A stretch of DNA of 64,000 nt. Origin: Rhizophagus irregularis (taxonomy: Eukaryota; Glomeromycota; Glomeromycetes; Glomerales; Glomeraceae). The stretch's first letter is position 1. Each line of letters begins with the position of its first letter. A program made the translations under genes and the position numbers. Below are positions 48,008-59,536 of the stretch, one piece after another. The DNA lies in the NCBI RefSeq assembly GCF_026210795.1, contig NC_089451.1, positions 2,154,001 to 2,218,000 on the forward strand. Direction: 5' to 3'. The notes under the pieces are model-generated. The model worked only from the letters and a program-made list of their open reading frames with translations. It was not told the origin of the DNA and made no database searches.

Positions 48008-48252
48008 ATTACTAAATTAACGCGTCAAATTTGATGAAAAGTATCAATTCACTATTTAATTTATATGAGATTATGTGTGCTAATAAAATTATATTGCAAA
48101 TTCATTGTAAAAATTTAATGAATTAATTGAATGGATTACAATTGATTGAGTTATTTGAATAGACACGACTACGCAAATTTACGCATTAATGAATGGAACT
48201 GGCTGTAAAAATCTGGTGGCTAATATCGCGGAATCATTCACAATTTTACGCA

Positions 48253-48473
48253 TTATAGCAAAATTTAAAATATGCGAAACACTCAGCAATTTTGCTGTCG
48301 GGAACTTGCCGAGTTCGTGGGTTGGCAAATCTAAAAATAAATGTAACAAGTCTATGATGTACCATATAAATATTGTTTATTATTTTATTTACTATTTCAA
48401 TTTGCCGGCGACCTGCCAAGTGAATCTGACAGCAAAAGTGCTGAGTGTTTCGCATATTTTGAATTTGCTGTAA
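48253..48473. mobile_element. MITE between the divergent Plavaka genes
   Basis: 221 bases with about 45-base inverted ends sharing AATATGCGAAACACTCAGCA. The outer sequence is TAGCAAA/TTTGCTG next to TA. It lies upstream of both the transposase and the accessory gene. TGATCAGCC reiterations follow to 48640. Confidence 0.65.
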
Positions 48474-49014
48474 CGGGCTGTAATTCGGATGGCTTATTCA
48501 ATCGGCTAATCATCTGATAATCAGCCGCAAATTTATTGGCTTAACACGGCAAATCACTTTTACAATAATGGACGGATGATCAGCCACAAATTTATGCGAT
48601 AATCAGGTTATAAGCGCTCAAGATCACTATTAATCTGATCAGCCAAATGAGTTCACTGGCTGCAACTTTTTTTTCCATGCATAAAAGCCCCAACATGTGT
48701 AACATGTTATTTTTTTATAAATTGGATTTGATTAATATTTCGATTGTACTATGTGCTTTTACGAGATTTTTTTTAAAGTTCTCTTATGAAAGTGTTACAA
48801 TATTTTTTCGTAATATCACGATGCAAAATTTTTGCATTAGTACATTCATTTTTCGTAATATTTCGCATTAGTTCATCCATTTTTCGCAATATTTCGCAAG
48901 TTTTTTTCTTTTTTAGTATAGAATGGCGGAAATTACCTTGCATGACAGCTTGCCTCCTTTTTCTGAATTTCTGATTCATGTATTTCCCCCTTTTTCCTCA
49001 TCCTTTTCGAATTT

Positions 49015-49146
49015 TCTAGTTCACCTTTTTCTCATATATTTCCTCTTTTTTCTCATATATTTCCTCTTTTTTCTCATATATTTCCTCTTTTTTCTCATAT
49101 ATTTCCTCTTTTTTCTCATATATTTCCTCCTTTTTCTCATATTTTC
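49015..49146. repeat. 21-base minisatellite
   Basis: Six copies of TTTTTTCTCATATATTTCCTC directly upstream of the accessory gene start at 49167, likely in its promoter or 5' UTR. Confidence 0.9.
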
Positions 49147-49166
49147 GTTTCAAATTTATTATCATA

Positions 49167-50567
49167 ATGGCTACAAAGCGTGGCGAGAAACGAAGAATTG
49201 ACGATAATGAAAGATTTTCAAAACGTAGTACTGAGGGTAGCGAAGCTGAGAAGCGAGTGAGAATATCCGATGATAGTGTTGATGGTATATATGACATAAT
49301 ATGTATCATATTCTTTATAAAAGAAATTATATAATATATAGTTAAATTATATTTTATTGTTAAAGTTAATAAAAAAACAATAGAAAAACTATTAAGAACC
49401 AATTCGCAGATAATTTCTAAGCTTGAAGTTCTTATCACCGGACAAAAAAATCTCGAAACCCGTCTCGAAAGATAGAAAAAAAGCTCAACGATAATAACAA
49501 AAATAATAATAATACAATAGATCCGGAGTATGTAAAGGTAATAAAGATGAATATTATTTAATGTAAACCTGAAATGCTAACCTCGTTTGATTAGGAGCTC
49601 GTTAAGAAGGTGTCGAAAATTTTATTTGAAAATTTTGTTTATCCTTCGCAAGACGAGTACAAACTCGCTACCGAAAAATATTTAAAAGACGAAAATCCGG
49701 AATTTATGCGCCAGTTCAAAAAAAATCAATGGATTATTTTTTTCGAAAAAAAAATTGCCCCGACTGTAAGTTAAAGCAATTATGAATTTTATTAAATTTC
49801 ATACTAACATTTTTTTTTAATAGTTAGTACAACAACATAGAAGCATACGAGGGACGTTCACGTCTAGAGTTAAAGACGTTATGTATTCTGTTTTCGAAGC
49901 GACTGGGCATAAATTACCGTCTATTAACACTCAGGCTAGTCCGTCAAAGATTCAGGAATGGAAGATAAGGCGGAGGTGAAAAGATGTTACAACAACCTAT
50001 TTAAAAAGGTTAAAGATGGGCAACCTATGACATATATGTCGCTGATAATTGATAAGTTGCGAAAAGAAAATAAAAATCCCTCAAAAACACAAATAGCGTA
50101 TGCGATTAGCATATGTGAAACGTACTTAAATCCTAATAATCAAAACATTCAAATGAGCGAAAGTATAATGAAGTCGAAGATAATCAACAACTTAGTAAGT
50201 TTTTAATTTACAATTTGCAAAATGTGAATTATTTGAATTACAGTTTATTTATTTATTTATTGATTTTTAGCAAAAGTTGGAAAATAGGGATAAATTTACA
50301 CATTCGGACGATGATTCTCATGATGGTAATGATGTAGACGATGGTAATGATAGAGCAGCTGACGATAGAGCAGGTGCGGCTGATGATGGTGTGACTAACG
50401 ATGGTAGGCCTAACGATGGTGCGGCCAACGATGGTGCGGCCAACGATGGTGCGGCCAATGATGGCATAGCTGACGATGATATACTTTCTATTGACTCTTA
50501 TAACACGGAGGAGAAAGGTCGGTATGTAAATAGTTTATTAGAGAATTATGGGTTGCATAAAAAATAA
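49167..50567 (+). pseudogene. Plavaka accessory gene, acidic repeat protein with two frame breaks
   Basis: The start MATKRGEKRRIDDNERFSKR is basic and nuclear-type. Exons: 49167-49284, 49366-49537, 49595-49765, 49824-50194 and 50271-50567, with good GT-AG sites. Exon 2 has a coiled coil (TIEKLLRTNSQIISKLEVL) but an in-frame TAG at 49473-49475, beyond which the frame is shifted by one. A second one-base shift lies near 49960-49970, before KRCYNNLFKKVKDG. The last exon encodes an acidic tract with five NDGAANDGA-like repeats and ends LLENYGLHKK. No known domain. It may be a regulator or a partner of the transposase. The two shifts could be assembly errors or real decay. Confidence 0.55.
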
Positions 50568-51739
50568 ATATTATTTTTTATATATATCACACGTAATAGC
50601 ATTTTTTTTACCATAATTAATATAGTTTTAATAAATAAAATGGTTATTAATTCTTAACAACACGGGTGTGACATAAATAAATCGTGGCTGAAATTTGTGT
50701 TCAATTTGTGTTCAATTTGTGTTGATAATTCTGGTAAAATTTTGTTAATTTTGGCCAAATTTCGTTAAATTTGTTAAATTTGTGTTGAATTTGTGTTGAT
50801 AATTTTTAATTTATCACGAGGGGATAATATTTAGTAATTGTGCATATACAATTTCTGTGATTTTTTAAAATGCGGATTTCCGTAATTTTACGATATCGTA
50901 TTTTTTGGCCAATCAAATTAGGCTGATCCTTACATGTGATTTAATCATTTAATCATTTAATCATGCACGCATTTTTGTCTTATTTATTTTTGTTTCTTAT
51001 TTCTTTATTCTTTTGTTCAATATTTTTAATTTTTTTGTCTCTTCTTTCTATTATTTCTTTAATTATATACAATATATTTACATATATTTCATAATTTATT
51101 GCTTTGCAGGTATAGAAATATTTGTTTATTAATACTAATTATTTTCATTTTTTTTTACCTCTTTGTTATTTTGTATCGTAATACTAACAATAATATCCAT
51201 GTTTCCTTTATTCCTTTTTACTTGTACTTTAATACTAACGATACTAACAATACTAACAACATGTTTATTTTTTCCTTTCTCTTTATTTCTTTATTCTTTT
51301 GTTCAATTACTTTGCAGGTATAGAAATATTTATTTATTAATACTAATTATTTTAATATTAACGCGTTTTTTTACCTCTTTGTTACTTTATGTCGTAATAC
51401 TAACAATACTATCTACGTTTCCTTTATTTCTTTTTACTTGTACTTTAATACTAACGATAATATCCATGTTTCTTTTACTCCTTTTACTGTTTCTTTAACT
51501 CTTTTTACCTTAATACTAACAATAATAACAATATTTCTTTTATCTTTATATCTAATACTAACGTTACTATAGCTGTTTCTCTTCTTTTTACGTCTAATAA
51601 TATTGTTACTCTACTCTTTCTTTTTTTTACTTTTATGTATTCTGTATATATTAATAAATACTTGTAATTTTTTATGATTATATCTAATAAAACATACATT
51701 ATATAAACTTATAGTACAGAAAATGAAGTATTATTTATC

Positions 51740-52190
51740 GAAATATTTTGAAATATTACGAAATATTAAGTTGTGTAAAATCACAGAATATTACGAATCG
51801 TCAAATTATGGAACATTACGCATCATAGAATTTTGAAATATTTTAAAAAGTTGCGAAGTATTACGCAGTAAAATTACGGAATATTACGAATCGTAAAATT
51901 ACGAAGCCTTGCATACAGTAATATTTCGAAATATTTTAAAAAGTTACAAAATATTACGCTTACGCAAACTTGCGGCGGGTCTGAAAACTTACGAAATATT
52001 ATGTAAAATTACGAAATATTGCGAACTGCAAAATTACGGAATATTACAAATCGTAAAATTACGAAGCTTTGCATATCGTAATATTTCGAAATATTTTAAA
52101 AAGTTACAAAATATTACGCTTACACAAACTTGCGGCGGGTCTGGAAGCTTACGAAATATTATGATGTGTAAACTTGCGCAACTTTTCGCA
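51740..52190. repeat. Right subterminal repeats of the composite element
   Basis: Two 160-base direct copies (51919 and 52079 onward) share CTTGCGGCGGGTCTG and many ACGAAATATTACG motifs. 50874-51740 is a CT-rich low-complexity stretch of AATACTAACAATA-type reiterations without a gene. Confidence 0.75.
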
Positions 52191-52763
52191 CTATATAATT
52201 TCCTGATGTAAAGTCTTCTTACAATCTATTTTGCAATATTCAGAAATAAGCAGTACATCAGGTCGATTGTAATGAACTGAACTGGATTGAAATATGGTAG
52301 ACGCAATAATTTAGACCATCTAACTTCAGTCTGCTTTACAAATCACTTACTTGCTACATCCAAATTACAGCAGAATCCCACCTACTACTAAGATATGTTA
52401 CTGGTAGAAATTTCACTTTCATATGAAATCTTACCTTAAGATTTGCTTAAATTCTATTGGTTAATTGACTAAAAAGGAAAAAAATCATAATAATGTAACA
52501 TAAAATTTCCTTTTATAGTAGGATCTTTAAAGAGTTTTATATATAACCTATTTTAATAGTAGGCGGAATTCTATTACAGCATTTTCATCTTATAGTATTT
52601 TGATAATGTTGAATTGAATCATGGCAAATAAACCATTCGTCCATTTTATTTATCTCAGCAAAATTATACTGCCAGTTTTTATAATTTACCTTTTTTTTGT
52701 ATCGGTGATCAGGGTGAAAGGTGAGAAATTTTAAGTTTTTTTCAAAAAATTTACATTAAATTA

Positions 52764-53300
52764 GGGCATGCCAGAAATTACGTGATTTAGTAAGTAAGTA
52801 GGGGTCAAGCCCTACAATCGGTAATTGTATATTTTTTATAATAAATAATATATAATTTGTTTATTAAGAAGCTTTTTTTGAAATTATTTTACCATCTAAA
52901 AGTCCAATTTTAATGAATTTTTTTGTTTTATAAAGTATAAAGAGGGCTATAAAATAAAAAAAGTTTATGCAAATTGAATTATTGAATAGTAAAATAATTG
53001 TATTATAATATTTATATAATATATAGCAATTTATTTATTAATAAGCTTTTTTGCAATTATTTCACCATCTAGCAGTTCAATTTCAATAAATTTTTTTTAT
53101 TTTATAAACATAAATGGACTACAAAACAACTGCAAATTGGATTATTAGATAGCAAACTAATTGTATTATAATATATATATATTAATATAATATATTATAT
53201 ATTATATATATTTTTTTAGCCAATCAGAATTCAATCACATAGTAGATAGAGGGGGTCAGGTCTTTAATTGAGCATAATCATGTGATTTCTAGCACATTCC
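52764..53300. mobile_element. PIF/Harbinger-like MITE
   Basis: 537 bases, ends GGGCATGCCAGAAATTACG and, complemented, GGAATGTGCTAGAAATCAC, flanked by TTA (52761-52763, 53301-53303). The TTA duplication and GG(G/A) ends fit PIF/Harbinger. Inside are two tandem diverged copies (about 52885-53010 and 53045-53180) of the core found in the hAT-type MITE at 908 and 5091. 52211-52760 has only copy B of the 6.9-kb repeat. Confidence 0.7.
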
Positions 53301-53778
53301 TTAGCATAATATCTTTAATACTTAGATAATTTTATGCATAATTTACATATAAACTTTTTTTTAAAAAAAAAATTTATTATTTTTTTTTATATTATTTACT
53401 CCTTAAAATTGAAATTATATGGTCACATATTTTCTAAAATCTAAAATCCAAAATCCAAAATATAATTCTGGCTGAAGTTAACATAATTTCAGTTAAATAT
53501 GTAATTTCAACAAAAATCATCATTTTAATTAAAATAAAATACAAATCATTTCTTTTTTAGTAATAATCATTTCATAAAAATTGATTTTAAAGAAATTAAT
53601 TATTTCTTTTTTTATCTATATTGTAAGTATCATTTTTGATTTTTGTGTCAGTTTCTTAAACATGAATAATAATATTTTATAAGTTTCTCTTTAAATATAA
53701 ATTACATGATTGTAAAATTATGGATTACTATGCAATTTAATTTTAATTAGTAATATTTATTCAATTATAATTTAAATA

Positions 53779-54086
53779 GGAAATAAAATTTGTGCGCACC
53801 CGCGCATGTGCGCACCCCTCCATTTTTGGTAATTTTTATATAGTAAATTTGTCGATCATTAATTATCACGTGATTTTAGTAAAATCCCGATTTTTTTAAA
53901 TATTCATGCCGCAACTCTCACGTACATATTATAGAGCCTTAAAAATTTATTTACTATGCGTAATTTTGCCTATTCTACAACTTTACTTAATGAGCCATGA
54001 AGGGTTTAGAATGTCATTTTTGACTTTTATATATAATATATCCATGGGGGTGCGCACGTGCGCAGGTGCGCACAAATTTTAAACCC
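53779..54086. mobile_element. MULE-like MITE with GC-rich ends
   Basis: 308 bases. Inverted ends share AAAATTTGTGCGCACC and TGCGCACCCC. A perfect 9-base duplication ATTTAAATA flanks it (53770-53778, 54087-54095). Nine bases is typical of Mutator-like elements. The GC-rich ends stand out sharply from the background. Confidence 0.85.
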
Positions 54087-54138
54087 ATTTAAATAAATGC
54101 TAATAATAATAAATAATTATAAAATATTTAAGCTAGTG

Positions 54139-54360
54139 TTACTATCTGAAATTTATTTAATAATAAAATTAAAAAATCTAAAATTCAAAAATTTTATTTT
54201 TAATGAAAAAATTAGTAAATCTGAAATTTTTTTTAAATTATAATTAGTTTTGAAAAAGCATAAAAATAGTTTAGGCAATTGATTTATTATAAAAATAGTT
54301 TTGGATTAAATTTTAATTAAACAAAAATTTTGAAAAAAATAGTTTTAGCAAATATTTCTT
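54139..54360. repeat. Diverged dispersed repeat, copy B (second block)
   Basis: Matches 7234-7452 in the same orientation (shared TTTATTTTTAATGAAAAAAT, GAAAAAGCATAAAAATA and AATTTTGAAAAAA). The first block of copy B is near 52440-52540, so copy B was stretched by the PIF-like and MULE-like MITEs between them. Confidence 0.5.
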
Positions 54361-54485
54361 AATTTAATCATTTAATAAATACATTTAATAAATATAAAAA
54401 TAAATTCAAAAATAAATAGGTTGCTATTAAATTATAATTCAACTTAAGTTTTAATATTAAATATTAGTCAATTTAAATTTAAATA

Positions 54486-54642
54486 AGGGTAGTGACATTT
54501 ATTACGTAATATTCATTTACTATAAGCTTATACCCACCTACTCCCATGTAATATGAAAAATCTTACGTTATACTTATATGTTATATAACCTTTAAATACC
54601 TTCACATCCCCTAAAATATTACGTAATAAATGTTATTACCCT
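54486..54642. mobile_element. 157-base MITE with ACGTAA palindrome in its ends
   Basis: Ends AGGGTAGTGACATTTATTAC and, complemented, AGGGTAATAACATTTATTAC, each running on into GTAATATT. Flanked by AATA on both sides (54482-54485, 54643-54646). Confidence 0.8.
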
Positions 54643-54659
54643 AATAGTTGAATAACTAG

Positions 54660-57600
54660 TCTAAATATAAATAATTGACATCTGAATTATGCCAAAAAAT
54701 TTGACCTTAATTTGATTTAGATTAGATTATTATTCATCTAATTAAATTCAAGTTGAATTATTCTTGTTTAAATACATTTCAAAATACTTTTTTATATTTT
54801 TTTTAACTAATTTCATTAATTTTTATTGCTGTATTTGGAAAATTAATTTTTTTTACTAAAAATTTTACAATTATTATATAAATAAAATCTTTTTAATATT
54901 TAATTAAAGTTAATTCACCTATTTTAAATCTATTACTAATCACCTATAGATTTAAAATATTTTTTAATAATAAAAAACTGTAATAATACTCCAATGTTTT
55001 GTTCTTGTGTATATTAGATCTTATAATTTATTTTTTTAAAAGTAGAATTATTTCATAATATAATTATTCAAATGTAGATTTAATTAATTTAAAATATTTT
55101 TTAAATTTAAAATTCAATATTATATTATTATCTGAGAGGCATCAATGATTATGTATAAATAGTTTAGTAATAGTCTAACAAAGTATAATCTTATCACCTA
55201 TTTTCTTTCTTTCATTAATTAGCTTATAGAATTGATATATATGAATATAATTTTATTGCGTATATAAATAATAATGAAATAAATTTCATATTTGATATTG
55301 CATATAAAATACTATCAGATAACTATAAAATTTTGCTTTATATGATTCTATGGAATATCGGATATATTTAATTAAACTAATATTAAGAAATTGTCCTATT
55401 TTTTTAAATTGATACATTTATTAATTTTTATGTTATGAATACAATAAACTTATAGGTAAAATATTGGAATTTTTCTCTTCTTTAAAGATTCTTCAAGTTT
55501 ATTATATTTAATAAATATAATTATTATTAAAATAATTATTAAAATTTCAGTTTTATTACTTATTACTAAAAAAAATTATATTTTATTTATTAAAAGTTAT
55601 AATAGTAAATCTTAATTTTAATATAACACCAATTTTATGTAAATCAAAGATTAAACTATTAATCTTAATTTCAATCTAATTTTAATTTTAATCTTAATTT
55701 CAATTATGGAGTTTGTAAAGATATTTAATATAAATAATAATTTGAATAATATTGAATATAAAAAAATAGTTAAATAATTTTAAGAAGATTTAAATAATAT
55801 TTAAATAAATATTAAATACATTATAAGTTCTTTATTTTTTTGCATAAAAAATAAACAAATTTTTAACAATTAATAATACTTTATAAACTTAAAGTTTAAA
55901 AATTGTTCAAGTATATATAAAATCTATTTTAAAAAAAGAAAATTAATAAAAGATCATATATTTGTACAAATAATAGAAAACAAAAAAAACTATAATTACT
56001 ATTATAAAAAAATATGGTTTTTTTATATTTATACTCATAAAAATTAAATTACAAATGGTTTTTAATTTATTAAACAATTTTAACTAAATAAAAAAAGTAA
56101 TTTTATCTAAAATAGTGAAAATTAGTAAAAAAGAATTTGAAAATTAGTACTATATAAAAATATAAATATTATATTTAAACTTAACAACTTATTGGTTATA
56201 TTAAAATAATTTTAAATAAAATGGCCAAGTTTTCATATTAATATTTTTGTTTTGAATACTTTTAAAAAATATTTATCATTATTTTTTAAAGAAAATTGTA
56301 TGTAATTATATATATATTATATAATTTATATAAATTATTAATAATTTTGCCATAATTTTTTTAGTGTTTAAAAGTAAATTTTTAACCAAAAATTATAAAA
56401 GTTATGATATTTGCAAATAATTGTGTGTAAAAAATTACATATTTTGATTGGCACAATTCAAAATACTAAATACAAATAAATCTCATATATATCATTACGT
56501 CATTTTATTTTATAATAACTTATCAGTTATAAGATTAGATTGATGATTTACAATTGATGCACCCCTATCTTGTGAAAACAAATGGTGAGAAAAAAAAATT
56601 TATAATTTGCATACATTAAAATAATTTGCATAAAAAAAACCCAAAAAAGATTTGATTTTTTTACCATTTGAATTTAAAAGAATCAGGCAGAATATGGTGA
56701 ATTTATAGATCCGGGATCAAACCATATCAAGTAAATATCAAGTGTAGATAAATTCTCACGCGTAAAAAATGTTAATGACACTAAAAAGAAACGTATAAGA
56801 ACAATGTTTAAGACAAAAAAAAAAAAAAAAAATTAACGGGACCCTTCACTAAAATCGATCAGAATTTCGAATGGAGTACTTTGAAATACTTTTGAAATAA
56901 TAATATTAATATACTAAAAAAAAAATAAATAACGAAGAATTATTGGCTATTTTAGATATGTGGGATAAATAAATTTTTAATATTGTTGGGAAAAAAAAAA
57001 TCCAATGAAAATTTCACCACAAACAATTTCTGTAATAGGATAATAGATTACGCCGAATTTACCGAATATATTCTTTTAGAACTTGAAGTATTGTTTTTAA
57101 GTTTCAACTTACTGTTTAAGGTTCAATATAAACCTTATAAACCTTTTATTATTATAAAAAAACACAAAATCAATCAAAAGTACCAACTTTCGGTCATACC
57201 GAAATCCGAACATATTTTTAAATAATAATAAGAATTAATAATTTTATTATTGTTAATATTATTTAATAATAAATTTTTATGATCATTACCAGATTTCTGA
57301 AACAATTTAAACTTTCCAAATTAGTAAAGTGATTTATAAAATCGAGTTCGTTTATTAAGAGGAAACCTTTATTTGCCACGTTTAAATGCACATTATATAA
57401 ATAACTTTACAATATGTGAATAATATTTACATTAGGGTTACCATAATCTGTAATCTGCTGCTGTGAAACTTACAAAATAGGGTTCATTCATTATTCTATT
57501 AACCACATTGATTTCTTTAAATGGTTAGATTAAAAAAGATAAGCCATTAAGTAAGGGAATAAACCGGAAAAATGGTAAAGTATATATCTAGAGAAATTCT

Positions 57601-57840
57601 ATGGTTCAGGGGTAAGAGATATCATCGTAAGGTTCAGGAGCTTTTTGGCGAAAGGTATAAATAAATAAATTGATTATTTATATACTTAATTTGTCAACAA
57701 AGTATTTTTTTTTTACTCAAAAAATTTGAGAAATTTCTGATTGGTTAAAGAATTATTTTACCGTTTGTTAAAGAATTAAAAATTGTCCCTTGAAAGTTTA
57801 AAAAATCAATATTTAATGTATAATACCTTATTTAACAAGA
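54660..57840. other. AT desert
   Basis: More than 3 kb of very AT-rich DNA with poly-A/T runs and no convincing gene. An 80-codon frame at 56983-57225 (plus) lacks domains and follows an A tract. Confidence 0.45.
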
Positions 57841-57849
57841 ATAGAGTCA

Positions 57850-57972
57850 ATGGACAGTCGAATTTCATGTGGTTCCTCATTTACTTTATCTAGTTCAATT
57901 GATTCCTTTTCGCAAGAGAATATACAAGTTCAAAATCCTGTTAAAATAACCATGAATATTCAGTCATTTTAA
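57850..57972 (+). CDS. Possible small ORF or first exon
   Basis: A 40-codon frame, MDSRISCGSSFTLSSSIDSF then SQENIQVQNPVKITMNI. The composition is more protein-like than its surroundings. It could be a stranded exon; nothing downstream to 59056 continues it. Confidence 0.15.
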   Translation: MDSRISCGSSFTLSSSIDSFSQENIQVQNPVKITMNIQSF

Positions 57973-58865
57973 TTAAAAAGGTAAATGTTTAAATGAGCCC
58001 CAGTTTAATATGATTTTTTAAAAATGGAACAATATTTATTTGAAACTAAGTATAATAATCATTTTTTTTTTTATGTCTCTAAAAAAATTAAAGAAAAAAC
58101 TTAACATTTTAGGTAGAATTAAATGTAAATCTGGAAAAAAAAAAATGAAACAAAATTGGCGCTCATAATAACGCTTTTTAAAATAATAAATAATAGGGAA
58201 ATAATAATAATTTTTTTTTTTATTTTACTATGGTTACTATAAATCTAGTAAAATTGATCAATTAGATAATGTACAAGTTTGGATTAGATTTACCAATAAT
58301 TAATTTATTGAAAGGAAAGATTTGTTTAAATTTCTTAAGAAAAAAAAAAATTTTTTTTTTTTTTTTGAAGTTTCAAAATTTGAAACTTAAAGATAAAAAT
58401 TTGTGCGTTTTATAAAGACATTTTTGGATTGTTTCACGATTTTTTCTTTTCATATCTTTCATATCATTAACAACTGCTTTAATCGACAACTTTAAAAAAA
58501 AATCATTACATACACATTGATTCACTCACAACAATGTTTAAGCGTGTGGTGATACTATTGTTTTGTTATAAATTCCATCGATGACGTTTCCAATGCATGT
58601 GGCATGTGCATGTATTCAAAATAGATAAAAAAATTCAGTGAAACGCGACAGAATATCATTTTTTTATTATCTAATATATTTGACAATCTACACGAAATCA
58701 AGGAGAACTTAATGGAAACGTAGGAGCTCAAGTATATAAATATATGTATATTTTATAAAATGTTATCGCGGTTTTAATTAATATATGAATGAATACTTTA
58801 TACTTTGTTGGGAAGAATGAATTTTCTTTGTAATAATTTTTTGATTCATAATAGCTTCGGTGATA

Positions 58866-58873
58866 TATATAAA
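58866..58873 (+). promoter_or_regulatory. TATA box of the small BTB gene
   Basis: TATATAAA about 190 bases before the start codon at 59057, implying a long A-rich 5' UTR. Confidence 0.4.
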
Positions 58874-59056
58874 GGCTTGGAATACGAGGGAAATAATTTC
58901 AAAAAATTCAAAAAAAAAAATAAAAAAATAAATTAAAATAAAAATTCGAATTCACTTAATTCCCTTCTCAAAATTTTAATAAAGTTTGAAACTTTATTAT
59001 ATTTATTTCGTAACTTTTCGTAAAAAACTTCTTTTATACCTTAATCATAATATATC

Positions 59057-59536
59057 ATGGCCACAATCATTCCTAGCGAAGATCACTATTATGCAATAAA
59101 TTATACTCCTGTAGATTTTATCGAAGGTGTACCAGCGACATATTTTCTATTCAGTTTACGTGAACAAGGAGAACTTCATTTTAATAATTTTGATACAGCT
59201 GATGCTGAGCTTCGTGTTGAAGGACTTACTACTCCATTCTGGGTACATAAAGATTATTTAATATTGCAATCTCCTTTTTTCCGTGAAATATTTAGGGAAG
59301 CTTCACAATCCTCTGATGACTCTTTAATTGTTATTAATCTCCCTTCTCCTGAAACTTTTGCTCCTTTATTGGAATATTTATATACTGGTAATGATGAAAA
59401 ATGGTACGATACGATGGATAGGAATAATTATTATGATGTTTGGTTGAATGTTGACTTTTTGGGTCTTGGGAAAGAGGCTAGAGCTATTTGTTTTGCTTAT
59501 TATCAAAATGAGATTTTAGAATCTGAAGAAACTTAG
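59057..59536 (+). CDS. BTB/POZ-domain protein (single exon)
   Basis: 159 residues. BTB domains dimerise and often act as substrate adaptors for cullin-3 ubiquitin ligases. The domain covers about residues 45-150: DTADAELRVEG, VHKDYLILQSPFFREIF (the conserved H.. L...S..F...F core), INLPSPETFAPLLEYLYTGN and then FLGLGKEARAICFAYYQNEI. The protein ends soon after the BTB fold, with no BACK, Kelch or TLDc part. Mycorrhizal fungi carry large BTB expansions, and such short ones are common. The frame is clean. Confidence 0.8.
   Translation: MATIIPSEDHYYAINYTPVDFIEGVPATYFLFSLREQGELHFNNFDTADAELRVEGLTTPFWVHKDYLILQSPFFREIFREASQSSDDSLIVINLPSPETFAPLLEYLYTGNDEKWYDTMDRNNYYDVWLNVDFLGLGKEARAICFAYYQNEILESEET

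Larger units (their letters stand above)
44679..50873. mobile_element. Plavaka-type DNA transposon, 6.2 kb
   Basis: Long inverted repeats of about 200-250 bases bound it: left about 44679-44945 and right about 50635-50873. They share CCCCTTGTGATAAAT at the outer side, several ACACAAATT units, and TCACACCCGTGTTGTTAA at the inner side. Inside are the transposase (minus) and an accessory gene (plus), divergently arranged. The exact ends and target duplication were not fixed because the outer 60 bases are AT-rich. Confidence 0.75.
42559..52208. mobile_element. 9.65-kb composite element with CATCAGG ends
   Basis: Terminal inverted repeats of about 42 bases (CATCAGGAAATT, then GCGAAAA and TTGCG, with a few mismatches), flanked by TA at 42557-42558 and 52209-52210. 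Subterminal arrays of TAATATTACG-type motifs lie at both ends (42640-43190 and 51740-52190). Inside are a small SANT-like gene and an entire Plavaka-type transposon. The same ends bound the 522-base foldback at 2400-2921. Confidence 0.75.

Noticed and set aside
49016-49438. 140-codon minus-strand frame with YEKKEEI repeats
   Set aside because: It is the reverse reading of a 21-base minisatellite; the spliced plus-strand gene explains the region better.
51099-51699. Hydrophobic repetitive frames such as the 111-codon one
   Set aside because: They arise from CT-rich AATACTAACAATA-type reiterations and have no gene-like features.
57590-57660. Possible tRNA-like GGTTCAG sequences
   Set aside because: No cloverleaf could be folded: no acceptor stem pairing and no proper T-arm. 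No tRNA was found anywhere in the window.
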